Positions 26,979 through 35,020 of a stretch of 47,847 bases of DNA are shown piece by piece. The notes below the pieces were generated by a model, which worked only from the letters and a program-made list of their open reading frames with translations, was not told where the DNA came from and ran no database searches. Position 1 is the first letter of the stretch. The number at the start of each line of letters is the position of its first letter. The position numbers were made by a program, and so were the translations under genes. The stretch is from JAGVPT01 sp963843065 (lineage in GTDB: Bacteria; Bacteroidota; Ignavibacteria; UBA10030; UBA8401), in assembly GCA_963843065.1 (NCBI GenBank), contig CAWJKX010000050.1, forward strand, positions 1 through 47,847, given 5' to 3'.

Positions 26979-27013
26979 ACTCTGTCTCCTTGAATTTCCG
27001 GATTCAATAAATT

Positions 27014-28792
27014 CTAGTGAACTCCATTCCCCGCGGATGCCGTCCGTATATCTTTGATTTTCAATTGCGGAAGCTGAACTCCAGAAAAATCGCTTTCATC
27101 GACCGCGAACACAATGTCAAAATATTTGTCCCCGTTGTTGATGCGTCCTAACAAGTATCCAAGATTGAAGCCAATACAATCTAATGTCACCGTATTCTTT
27201 TTGATCTTAAACCGCAAATGATTTCTTCCGACGATCCTTGCCTGCCCTAACGCTTCGACGTTCCGGGTAACAAACGTAGGCCTCATATTTTTCGGTCCAA
27301 ACGGAGAAAATTGTTTCAGCACGCGTGTGTACTTTGGCGTCAATTCTCCAAGGTCGATCTCCGCATCGATCGTAATGACCGGAGTGAGGAGCTCTTCTGT
27401 CAACAATTCCTTTGCGACCGCATTGAATGCTTCTTTGAATTCTTCCACGCGGTCGACCTCGAGCGTCAGCCCCGCGGCATATTTATGTCCGCCAAACTGG
27501 AGCAGCTTATCCTCGCATCGTTTCAAGGCCTGGTAGATATTGAACCCGGCGATGCTGCGTGCCGAACCCTTTGCCACCCCGTCCACGGTTGTCATCATAA
27601 TAGCAGGGCGGTAATATTTTTCCACCATCCGCGAAGCGACAATTCCGACAACTCCGGGATGCCATTGTTCCTGATGAAGGATGATCGCACCTTCGTTTTC
27701 AACGTCGAGAAATTTCTCGACGAGCTGTTGGGCATGGATGAAGACATCCTCATCGATTTTGCGCCTGTTGATATTCTCTGTTTCCAACACGCGGGCAAAA
27801 TCCACAGCCGATGAGTAATCGTCGGTGACAAGCAATTCAACAGCTCTCTTTGCATCGCCAAGCCTGCCGACCGCATTAATTCTGGGAGCCAATACGAATA
27901 CGACCTGACCCGTTGTCATCGCGTCGGGCTTTAGTCCGGCGCTGTCGAGAAGAGCTTTGATGCCCGGCCGCGGATGCGTTGTAATAATTTCAAGTCCCAG
28001 TTTGACGAAAATGCGGTTCTCGTCGATCAGTGGAACGATATCGGCTGTCGTTGCGAGTGCGACGAAGTCGAGATACTTTCCGACCGTTGACTCGGTGCCG
28101 ACCGTGCGTGCAAGCGCTTGTATCAGTTTGAACCCGACTCCAGTTCCGCATAAGCTCTTGAACGGATACTTGCATTCCGGTTTCAACGGGTCGAGGACGG
28201 CGACTGCTTTTGGGATATCATCGTTCGGCTCGTGGTGGTCGCAGATGATAACGTCGATTCCGAGCGATCGCGCGTATTCTACCTGGTCGACGGCGGTAAT
28301 CCCGCAATCGATGGAGACAAGAAGTGTGGTGGCTCGTCCTTTTGCGTGGTCGATTCCGGCGCGGGATATTCCGTACCCTTCCTTGATCCTGTCCGGGATG
28401 TAATATGCAACGTCGCAACCGAGCTCTTTGAAAAAAAGATAGAGCATGCCGGCGCCGTTTGTCCCGTCGACGTCATAATCTCCATACACTAGAATTTTTT
28501 CATTTTTTGACCGCGCAGAGAGAATTCGCTCAACGGCCAGGTACATTCCATCCATGAGGAATGGATCGTGGAATTCGCTCTCCGAGGGACGGAAGTAACG
28601 GCGCGCTTTTTCGAAATCATCAATCCCGCGATTGACGAGAATCGTCGAGAGCGAAGGGGCGATAGAGAGCTCATCGGACAGTTTCTTAACGAGCGATGGA
28701 TCGGGAGGGTCCGAAATTGTCCATCGGTATTCTTTGATAGGTGTCAATGCTTTCTCCTCCAAGTGATTGAATGCACCGGATGATTCGGTCAT
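27014..28792 (-). CDS. recJ: Single-stranded-DNA exonuclease RecJ
   Basis: 5'-3' exonuclease of the DHH superfamily, 592 residues. Motifs: YGDYDVDGTNGAG near 103-115, SIDCGIT at about 160, and CDHHEPN with Asp185-His186-His187. The DHHA1 domain carries FGGHKYAAGLTLE. The C-terminal OB-like part ends at the short acidic region SDFSGVQLPQL. The ATG at 28792 follows CAGGAG. It acts in recombination and repair and lies upstream of yebC-ruvC, so the minus-strand block is a repair cluster. Confidence 0.95.
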   Translation of the reverse strand: MTESSGAFNHLEEKALTPIKEYRWTISDPPDPSLVKKLSDELSIAPSLSTILVNRGIDDFEKARRYFRPSESEFHDPFLMDGMYLAVERILSARSKNEKILVYGDYDVDGTNGAGMLYLFFKELGCDVAYYIPDRIKEGYGISRAGIDHAKGRATTLLVSIDCGITAVDQVEYARSLGIDVIICDHHEPNDDIPKAVAVLDPLKPECKYPFKSLCGTGVGFKLIQALARTVGTESTVGKYLDFVALATTADIVPLIDENRIFVKLGLEIITTHPRPGIKALLDSAGLKPDAMTTGQVVFVLAPRINAVGRLGDAKRAVELLVTDDYSSAVDFARVLETENINRRKIDEDVFIHAQQLVEKFLDVENEGAIILHQEQWHPGVVGIVASRMVEKYYRPAIMMTTVDGVAKGSARSIAGFNIYQALKRCEDKLLQFGGHKYAAGLTLEVDRVEEFKEAFNAVAKELLTEELLTPVITIDAEIDLGELTPKYTRVLKQFSPFGPKNMRPTFVTRNVEALGQARIVGRNHLRFKIKKNTVTLDCIGFNLGYLLGRINNGDKYFDIVFAVDESDFSGVQLPQLKIKDIRTASAGNGVH

Positions 28793-28853
28793 TCAACTCC
28801 TGATTTGAAAAAGCATCTATAGCACGGGCGAAAACGTTCTTCCTGCAATATTT

Positions 28854-29352
28854 CTGAGGTACGTCGGTAAGCCGAATTCTGTCTGCTTCCGCCAACGCTT
28901 GCGCGCGAACGGAAGGAGGCAACCATTTATCTCGAATCGTTTTTACAAACGAACTGAAGCGACCTACCCATTCCGTTTTTGCTTTCGCAAAGTTGAGTAG
29001 GCGTCTCTTCTCCCGGCGAACGTTGTGCGTTCACAGGAAAACGGAATTTACTTGGTCTTTCTCCCGGTGGGGTTTGTCATGCCGGCGTTATCACTAACGC
29101 TGCGGTGCGCTCTTACATTAAGGTCGCCTGAGGAGCCCCGCACCATTTCACCCTTACTCCGGCGGATGCGAATGCATCATCCGGAGCGGTATATTTTCTG
29201 CGACACTTTCCGTAAGATTGCTCTTCCTGGATGTTATCCAGCACCGTGCCCGTCCCGATAAATCTCTCGAGGAACGACGACGGGATGGAGTTCGGACTTT
29301 CCTCCTAAATAATGTACAGCAGTATTTAAGCGATTGCCTGACATGCGCCCAG
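28854..29352 (-). ncRNA. rnpB: RNase P RNA (bacterial class A)
   Basis: Read on the minus strand the region contains the hallmark elements in order: GGAGGAAAGTCCGAACTCC; GAGTAAGGGTGAAATGGTGCGG; TAAGAGCGCACCGC; a GGGAGAAAGACC-like segment; GGGTAGGTCGCTT; GAGATAAATGGTTGCC; and ACAGAATTCGGCTTA at the 3' side. A P1 helix closes the molecule: CTGGG(C)GCATGTC at 29352-29340 pairs with GACGTACCTCAG at 28865-28854, with one bulge and one mismatch, which sets the ends. The length, ~499 nt, is above average. A 22-nt insertion occurs in the conserved region at 29116-29137. It catalyses 5' maturation of tRNA precursors. Ends are good to a few bases. Confidence 0.95.
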
Positions 29353-29443
29353 TGTTGCTTGCAAGAATGTAAAGTGAACGAGTCAGCACGTGATATAGAT
29401 GAATGAATTAAATTTTGTCTTGGTTGCGACCGAGCACCCTTCG

Positions 29444-29872
29444 TTACCGGGTCTGCTCGTCGATGCTTTCGTTTGCCAATGCATCGGCTTCTTTATTCTT
29501 CTCGCGCCGCACATGTTTGATTGAGAATTCAAACTGTGCGGAACGCAGGATTTCATGCACTTCATCAAAAAGCTTTTTTAGGGTCTTGTCTTTAACCTTA
29601 TACTCGCCGTTTATCTGCCGAACCATCAATTCGCTGTCGGAATGAAGCACCAATTTGCTGCATGAAAATTTGTTTGCATCTCCGAACAAGGCATTCACCT
29701 TCTCCAGGCATTCGATGAGTGCCGTGTATTCAGCAACGTTATTAGTAACGCGGCCTAAATATTTTTTTCTCGTCGCCAGCACATTCCCCGATTCATCCTT
29801 CAACACAACGCCAATTCCGCCTTGTCCAGGGTTCCCTCGCGCTGCGCCGTCGGTGAATCCGTGAATTGTCAT
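29444..29872 (-). CDS. rnhA: Ribonuclease HI family protein
   Basis: 142 residues; degrades RNA in RNA-DNA hybrids. The catalytic carboxylates are Asp8 (FTDGAARGNPG), Glu48 (NVAEYTALIE), Asp79 (LHSDSELMVRQ) and Asp130 (KEADALAN). The protein is of the compact type lacking the basic protrusion loop of the E. coli enzyme. The start is the ATG at 29872, which overlaps the stop of the upstream zinc-ribbon gene (ATGA), so translation is coupled; a longer frame to 29935 would run into that gene. Confidence 0.92.
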   Translation of the reverse strand: MTIHGFTDGAARGNPGQGGIGVVLKDESGNVLATRKKYLGRVTNNVAEYTALIECLEKVNALFGDANKFSCSKLVLHSDSELMVRQINGEYKVKDKTLKKLFDEVHEILRSAQFEFSIKHVRREKNKEADALANESIDEQTR

Positions 29873-30606
29873 AGGGCTTTTTCGCTCGCTTGTGCAAGCT
29901 CTGCAGAAATAATTATCCTGCCGCAATGTTCGCACATGAACATCTTACTCTGAGTACGCAGCTCAAGCAAGCGTTGGGGCGGGATTTTGTTATGGCAACC
30001 GCCGCAGGAATTTCGCCGCACTGCTACGACGGCTTGTCCATTGCGCCCTTTTCTGATGCGGTCATAACGAGAAAGTGTATCCGATTCCAGCCGCACGACA
30101 ATCTTTTCGCGCTGATGCTTAAGTTGCAATTCCTCGTCCTCATTCGTTTTGGAAACCTCGGCCAGTTCAGCCTGCTTTTCATCCAACTGCACTGTCAGTT
30201 CTTCAAGTTGCTTCGTCAGACTCTCAATCTCCGTTTTCGCGCTTGCCATCGTGTTTTCGAGAGTCTCGAACTGCTTTTGTAACGTTTTAATCGCATCTGT
30301 CGAAAAATCTATTTCTTTTGTCAACGCGTCGTACTCTTTGTTGCTTCGAACTTCATACTGCTGTGTCTTGTATTTTTCCAGCTTTTCTTTGAATTCAAGA
30401 ATGTCGACATCGGCTTTGTCCCGTCCGATGATCGATGCAGTCACGAGGTCCTGTTTTTCCTTTATGAGCCCGCGTAACCTGTCGGCTTCGGTTTGCAGCT
30501 TTCTTACCGCTTCGGGTAAATCCCCTTTCATTTCTTCCAAGTCGTCGAGTGAACTATCGACTATTTGTAACCTGTATAACAGTTTTAATATTTCGTCCAA
30601 TTCCAA
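29869..30606 (-). CDS. Coiled-coil protein with C-terminal C4 zinc ribbon (DUF164/CdsZ type)
   Basis: 245 residues. Residues about 10-180 are a long antiparallel coiled coil rich in Lys, Glu and Leu (EFKEKLEKYKTQQYEVRSN, DALTKEIDFSTDAIKTL). The C-terminal zinc ribbon has CGGC and, 22 residues later, CEHC (NSCGGCHNKIPPQ ... FMCEHCGRIII). The architecture is the widespread zf-RING_7/DUF164 family. In other bacteria members have been implicated in chromosome or ribosome-related processes, but the role here is open. It is coupled to RNase HI. Confidence 0.88.
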   Translation of the reverse strand: MELDEILKLLYRLQIVDSSLDDLEEMKGDLPEAVRKLQTEADRLRGLIKEKQDLVTASIIGRDKADVDILEFKEKLEKYKTQQYEVRSNKEYDALTKEIDFSTDAIKTLQKQFETLENTMASAKTEIESLTKQLEELTVQLDEKQAELAEVSKTNEDEELQLKHQREKIVVRLESDTLSRYDRIRKGRNGQAVVAVRRNSCGGCHNKIPPQRLLELRTQSKMFMCEHCGRIIISAELAQASEKAL

Positions 30607-30627
30607 CTCCTTGACAGCGATTCTGTG

Positions 30628-31736
30628 CTAATAGTATGATACTGGGTTTGTATTTTTCTTTGTGATGAAAATTTTTGAAGGCGCTTTCTCTTTTTTAACG
30701 ATTTCCTTCACACGTTGCGCCAGGACGGGAAGGACGTGGTATTCTGTTTCAAAATGTCCTGCGTCGATGAGGAGAATATCTCGTTCTGCATCTTGAAATC
30801 CATGATATTTAAGATCAGCCGTAATAAAAGCGTCGGCGTTCTGGCGGATGGCTTCCGAAACAAGCTCGCCCCCGGCTCCTCCGCACACGGCAATTTTCTT
30901 TACCATCTTTGTTGTTTTCCCCGTATACCGGAGAAACGGGAGTGCCGAATGCTTTTTTTACAAGCGACAACAATTTTTCCTGAGGAATAGGTTTCAGGAA
31001 TTCCCCGATAGCTCCGAGCCCGTATTCCTTATTTTCATTTTGAAGAGGGGAGATGTCGTACGCAACTTCTTCGTATGGATGTTCTCTGAGCATCGCTGCT
31101 ATCGCAGCGCGGAGATTCCACGTTTCCACCGGCATTTCCAATTTTACTTCCGGAGTCTTTTCGAGGATACCCTTCGTTCCGATAAATGGTCTCGCTCCGT
31201 CCATCCCCTTGAAAGTTCCGATACCTTCGCTGCGGAAACTGCACTCTTCATAGTTGGTGAACCTTCCCCCGCCGGCATCGTGCATTGCCTTTGCTACTTT
31301 TTCAAGATGGCTGGACGGGACAAATACTGCAACTTTGACGAGCGTGTCCGTCAAGGGAGAAAGTGTTCGGACGCCATGCAATCCCAGAAGAGACGCCATC
31401 ACGAAACTGACTCCGCCTCGGACGCAGTCGAGGTTAGTGTGGGCTGCATACAGGTTAATTTCCCGTTCCGCAAGATAGATCGCAATTTTGACCTTCACGT
31501 GATTCATCTGTCAAAGAACGCAGCGGGTGAAACAACAACGGATGATGCGTGATGATCAAGTTCGCGTTGCGGGCAGCCGCTTCATGGGCAACTTCGAGAG
31601 TCACGTCAAGTGCAAGGAGGATGTTGCGGATTTCTGATCTTGTCCGACCGACCTGTATTCCACAATTGTCGCCCTTCCATGCGGTCGCAGGCGGAATCCA
31701 TTCTTCCAGAAGGTGCTGAAATTTTCCGAGTGTCAA
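30628..31736 (-). CDS. Nif3-like dinuclear metal-centre protein (YqfO type), two frameshifts
   Basis: Three pieces make a Nif3/YqfO protein of about 370 residues. Piece 1 has WKGDNCGIQVG and the metal motif ITHHPLLFHPL. Piece 2 (after a shift near 31500) has NLYAAHTNLDCVRGG and the inserted PII/CutA-like domain (VAVFVPSSHLEKVAKAMHDA, then HPYEEVAYDI). Piece 3 (after a shift near 30905) has KIAVCGGAGGELV, AFITADLKYHGFQDA and the final metal ligands in DAGHFETE. All expected His, Asp and Glu ligands are present. It is sometimes annotated as GTP cyclohydrolase I type 2, a label not supported for the family; the true function is unknown. Confidence 0.85.
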
Positions 31737-31750
31737 TGAAGTCTGGTATC

Positions 31751-31779
31751 AAAAAAAAGTCCCGTTGGTAGGACGGGAC
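31751..31779 (-). terminator. Rho-independent terminator on the minus strand
   Basis: GTCCCGT at 31759-31765 pairs with ACGGGAC at 31773-31779 around a 7-base loop, and on the minus strand the stem is followed by eight T residues. It would end a transcript coming from 31.8-32.1 kb, before the Nif3-family gene starts at 31736. Confidence 0.75.
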
Positions 31780-31791
31780 GTTAAGAGTTTT

Positions 31792-32031
31792 CTAAGTCTG
31801 GTTTTTGATCATCAAAAACTTGGTGAAGTAGACTTCATCCACCTGTGAAAATTTTTCTTTTATTCTACTCATTCGTTTGATGATGGTTTCTGCATTCAAG
31901 ATACAAATTTCCAAGGAAAAATGCAAGAACGAAGCGGCGATGAAATTCTTATTCACGGTTTTCTTCCTTGATTCCGGGAGTTTGTTCCTTAATTCCGCTA
32001 CCTTGACTTTGCCTCTTTTTTTCGCTATCAT
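31792..32031 (-). CDS. Small basic hypothetical protein
   Basis: 79 residues from the ATG at 32031 (MIAKKRGKVKVAELRNKLPE), rich in Lys and Arg, with a possible helical C-terminal half (ETIIKRMSRIKEKFSQVDEV). The frame is open further upstream to 32091. The main support is the minus-strand terminator 13 bases after its stop, which has no other gene to serve. It is divergent from psd. No family was recognised. Confidence 0.45.
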   Translation of the reverse strand: MIAKKRGKVKVAELRNKLPESRKKTVNKNFIAASFLHFSLEICILNAETIIKRMSRIKEKFSQVDEVYFTKFLMIKNQT

Positions 32032-32085
32032 TTCACCGAAATTCAGCAAATTGCTTCCTCGATTTTTCTTCAGGCACGTTCTGGA

Positions 32086-32745
32086 GTGCAACGATTGATT
32101 ACGGAATATGGGTACGATAGCTTTTTCACGGTAACGGTTGTTTGTTGTGTTGTCATCGCTGGCTCTTACTTCTTCATCCCCAATCCTTTTGTCAAATACA
32201 CGCTGATAGCTCTTGCGGGCGTGGTATTTCTGCTTACACTTAATTTTTTCCGTGATCCCGATCGCGCGACTCCTCCTGGGAATAATATCATTGTCTCCCC
32301 GGCCGATGGGACTGTCGTGGAAGTCAAAGAAGTGGCAGAAGACATATATTTAAAGGGAACTGCTGTGCAAATCAGCATTTTTATGTCTCCTCTCGACGTT
32401 CATGTGAATAGAATTCCAGTTTCAGGTAAGGTCGGCTACTTCGATCATGTCAAAGGGAGATATTTTGCCGCGTTCGAAGATAAAGCGTCGCTTGATAATG
32501 AACAGACTCATATCGGGATCGACAATGGCAGCTACAAAGTTTTCTTTAAGCAGATTGCCGGATTTATTGCTCGCAGGATTGTGTGTCATCTCAAAGTTGG
32601 CGACGACGTCGTCGAGGGGAAAAGATTCGGGATGATTAAATTTGGCTCGCGGGTAGATGTTTTTGTTCCAAAAAATTCAGATATTAAGGTATCAATAGGA
32701 GGGAAAACGATGGCAGGGGAGTCCGTTCTCGCCGTCGTGCGATGA
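32086..32745 (+). CDS. psd: Phosphatidylserine decarboxylase, short (archaeal/PSD-related) type
   Basis: 219 residues. Converts phosphatidylserine to phosphatidylethanolamine. Two N-terminal membrane segments (about 12-31 and 37-55) are followed by SPADGTVVEV, the motif MSPLDVHVNR, and the self-cleavage site FGSRVD, where Gly187-Ser188 is cut and the Ser becomes the pyruvoyl cofactor. It precedes pssA by 28 bp, so synthesis and decarboxylation of phosphatidylserine are encoded together. Confidence 0.93.
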   Translation: MQRLITEYGYDSFFTVTVVCCVVIAGSYFFIPNPFVKYTLIALAGVVFLLTLNFFRDPDRATPPGNNIIVSPADGTVVEVKEVAEDIYLKGTAVQISIFMSPLDVHVNRIPVSGKVGYFDHVKGRYFAAFEDKASLDNEQTHIGIDNGSYKVFFKQIAGFIARRIVCHLKVGDDVVEGKRFGMIKFGSRVDVFVPKNSDIKVSIGGKTMAGESVLAVVR

Positions 32746-32773
32746 TGAATATTGAACAAGGCCAGAAAACACC

Positions 32774-33544
32774 ATGAAGATAACGAGGGCCGTCGTTCCA
32801 AGTCTGTTCACAGTGTTAAATATGTTCTGTGGTTTTCTGTCCATCGTAAATTCAAGCGAGGGGCAGTTTGATGTCGCGGCGTGGTTTATTATCCTTGGCG
32901 GAGTTTTTGACTCGCTCGACGGTGTGATGGCGCGGATTACGAGGTCGTCGAGCGAATTTGGCGTCGAATTCGATTCTCTTTCCGATGTCGTAACATTCGG
33001 AGCGGCACCGGCTTTTTTAGTGTACAAACTTCATCTGTACCAGCTTGAAGGTCTGGGGCTTATCATCAGTTCGATGCTGGTTATTTTCGGCGGCATTCGG
33101 CTTGCCCGTTTCAATGTGCAGCTGGTCGGTTTCGAGAAGGACTATTTCAGCGGCCTTCCGATTCCGGCAAGCGCGATAACGGTTGTTGCCTTTGTCCTTA
33201 GCTTTCATGATGAAGTGTTTGGTCTGCGCGGCATAGCAGCGGATGTTCTGGCGCCGATGGTTGTCGGCATATCGCTGCTGATGGTCAGTAAGGTCAAGTA
33301 TGATCCGATACCAAAGTTCTCGAAAAAAGAATTCAAAAAGCATCCGATACGCATAATTTCGTTTGCTGCCGCCGGACTCATACTCATCTTCTCGCGCGGA
33401 AAAGGGTTATTTTATATTTTAGTAGTCTATCTTTTGTTCGGACTAGTTCGCTACGGGTATTTAGCCCTTCGGAAGCTGCTGGGCTTCGTCGATGCGAAGG
33501 CGGAAGAAGAACAGGCCGAAGAAGCCACGAGTTACGACATTTGA
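32774..33544 (+). CDS. pssA: CDP-diacylglycerol-serine O-phosphatidyltransferase
   Basis: 256 residues, integral membrane. The CDP-alcohol phosphotransferase motif D-G-x2-A-R-x8-G-x3-D-x3-D is exact: Asp49-Gly50, Ala53-Arg54, Gly63, Asp67 and Asp71. About seven hydrophobic segments follow, and the C-terminus is acidic (KAEEEQAEEATS). It makes phosphatidylserine from CDP-diacylglycerol and serine, feeding Psd just upstream. The stop overlaps the purS start region. Confidence 0.94.
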   Translation: MKITRAVVPSLFTVLNMFCGFLSIVNSSEGQFDVAAWFIILGGVFDSLDGVMARITRSSSEFGVEFDSLSDVVTFGAAPAFLVYKLHLYQLEGLGLIISSMLVIFGGIRLARFNVQLVGFEKDYFSGLPIPASAITVVAFVLSFHDEVFGLRGIAADVLAPMVVGISLLMVSKVKYDPIPKFSKKEFKKHPIRIISFAAAGLILIFSRGKGLFYILVVYLLFGLVRYGYLALRKLLGFVDAKAEEEQAEEATSYDI

Positions 33545-33813
33545 GCGGAGTATCTGTGTATCATTCGAACATTGCAATCACGTTAAGAAAATCAATTCTG
33601 GATCCGCAAGGCAAAGCGGTTGAACATGCCATCCATTCTTTGGGATTGACGTCCGTCCACGACGTCAGAATTGGAAAGCGTATCGAACTGTCGATAGACA
33701 GTTCCTCCAAAGAAGAGGCAGAGCAGATAACGGAACAAGTGTGCAAGAAACTCCTTGCCAATCCGGTGATGGAAGATTATTCTTTTATTGTTGAAAAGAT
33801 AGAGCGAGGGTGA
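33541..33813 (+). CDS. purS: Phosphoribosylformylglycinamidine synthase subunit PurS
   Basis: 90 residues; small subunit that bridges PurL and PurQ in the third committed step of purine synthesis. It shows the family pattern: NIAITLRKSILDPQGKAVEHAIHSLG split by the usual loop, DVRIGKRIEL, then AEQITEQVCKKLLANPVME. The TTG at 33541 overlaps the pssA stop; a GTG at 33553 is an alternative. purQ follows after 4 bases. No purL is in the window. Confidence 0.93.
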   Translation: MSGVSVYHSNIAITLRKSILDPQGKAVEHAIHSLGLTSVHDVRIGKRIELSIDSSSKEEAEQITEQVCKKLLANPVMEDYSFIVEKIERG

Positions 33814-33817
33814 TTCA

Positions 33818-34522
33818 ATGTCAAAAACGAAGTTCGGCATCGTTGTATTCCCGGGTTCGAACTGCGACCATGATGCATACCGCGCGGCAAAACATATCAT
33901 GGGTCAGGATGCGCATTTTATCTGGCATAAGGATTCCTCCATCGGCGACGCGGATGTCATCATTCTTCCAGGGGGCTTTTCGTACGGAGATTATCTTCGG
34001 ACGGGGGCTATCGCTCGTTTTTCCCCCGTCATGAAAGAGGTTGTCCGGTTTGCAAAAAACGGAGGCACTGTCATCGGGATTTGCAACGGGTTTCAAATTC
34101 TCCTCGAAGCGGGGATGCTGCCAGGAGTCATGCTGCGGAACAGCTCGCTGAAATTCGTCTGCAAATTTATTCAATTGAAAGTTGAAAATTCAGAGACGCG
34201 CTTTAGTTCAGAGTGCGAGGCTGGCGACGTGCTTAGGATTCCTATTGCCCACGGCGATGGGAATTATTTTGCGAGCAGTGAGATTATTGATTCGCTGCAA
34301 GAGCACGATCAAATTGTTTTTCGATATTGCAGCAAAGCCGGGGAGATCGATGACGCATCTAATCCGAACGGCTCATTGTCGAATATTGCCGGCATCATCA
34401 ACAAAGAAGGGAATATTTTAGGGATGATGCCCCATCCGGAACGAGCCGTTGAATTGTCGCTGGGTTCTGCCGATGGAAAAAAAATCTTTCAGTCGATGAT
34501 CGAGAGTTTAGTGTTAAGCTGA
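33818..34522 (+). CDS. purQ: Phosphoribosylformylglycinamidine synthase subunit PurQ
   Basis: Class I glutamine amidotransferase subunit of 234 residues supplying ammonia to PurL. The catalytic Cys89 lies in GICNGFQIL, and the His-Glu pair is in MMPHPERAVE. The N-terminus KFGIVVFPGSNCDHDA and LPGGFSYGDYLRTGAIA are diagnostic. One intact frame, coupled to purS. Confidence 0.95.
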   Translation: MSKTKFGIVVFPGSNCDHDAYRAAKHIMGQDAHFIWHKDSSIGDADVIILPGGFSYGDYLRTGAIARFSPVMKEVVRFAKNGGTVIGICNGFQILLEAGMLPGVMLRNSSLKFVCKFIQLKVENSETRFSSECEAGDVLRIPIAHGDGNYFASSEIIDSLQEHDQIVFRYCSKAGEIDDASNPNGSLSNIAGIINKEGNILGMMPHPERAVELSLGSADGKKIFQSMIESLVLS

Positions 34523-34539
34523 TGCAAGGAATAACCGGG

Positions 34540-34752
34540 ATGAATCTCGGAATCCCCGAACTGATTTTGATTTGTCTCGTGATCCTGGTGCTGTTTGGCC
34601 CGCAAGAAAATTCCCGAAATTGCGGAGGGTTTGTGAGAAGGATAAAGGCACTTCGGAAAACCATGAAACACGTTCAAAAGAAAATTGAACAAGCCGGCTC
34701 GGAAGAGCAAGTAAAAGCAAATGGATATTCAAGCCACGTTGTCTTCATGTGA
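34540..34752 (+). CDS. TatA/E-like protein, first of two, frameshifted
   Basis: The ATG at 34540 opens MNLGIPELILICLVILVLFG, the single TatA membrane helix followed by a phenylalanine-glycine hinge. The amphipathic region is split across frames (KKIPEIAEGL in one frame, then IKALRKTMKHVQKKIEQAG in another) with indels near 34603 and 34640. Restored, it would be a normal TatA of about 70 residues. It may be a sequence error or a decaying paralogue of the intact tatA just downstream. Confidence 0.65.
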   Translation: MNLGIPELILICLVILVLFGPQENSRNCGGFVRRIKALRKTMKHVQKKIEQAGSEEQVKANGYSSHVVFM

Positions 34753-34764
34753 AGGAGAATTTCA

Positions 34765-34983
34765 ATGTTTGAAAACATAGGATTTCCAGAGTTGATGCTC
34801 ATCATGTTGGTGGTCGTCATCTTCTTTGGCCCGAAAAAAATTCCGGAAATTGCCAAGGGTCTTGGGAAAGGAATTGCGGAATTCAAGAGGGCGATGAGCG
34901 ATGTTCAATCCGAATTAACAAAGACGGACAACTCGCTGCCGGAAAAGCCCGCCGATACCAACTCTTCAGCACCAAAGAAATAG
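34765..34983 (+). CDS. tatA: Sec-independent translocase protein TatA
   Basis: 72 residues with the standard TatA layout: an N-terminal membrane helix (FPELMLIMLVVVIFFGP), the hinge, an amphipathic helix (KKIPEIAKGLGKGIAEFKRA) and a polar tail ending in Lys. It forms the pore-like assembly of the twin-arginine pathway together with TatC, which is not in the window. A ribosome site AAGGAG precedes the ATG. Confidence 0.92.
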   Translation: MFENIGFPELMLIMLVVVIFFGPKKIPEIAKGLGKGIAEFKRAMSDVQSELTKTDNSLPEKPADTNSSAPKK

Positions 34984-35020
34984 AAGAGAGTATGTTTTTT
35001 TGCATAATGGAATTGCACGA

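Noticed and set aside
27311..28403. Several plus-strand frames opposite recJ
   Set aside because: recJ is continuous with all DHH motifs; the plus frames have biased, non-protein composition.
28686..29261. Open frames over 28686-28922 (minus) and 29025-29261 (plus)
   Set aside because: They fall in the RNase P RNA gene and the recJ start; the RNA motifs explain the sequence.
30149..30631. Ser/Cys-rich plus-strand frame of 160 codons
   Set aside because: It is the antisense shadow of the coiled-coil zinc-ribbon gene.
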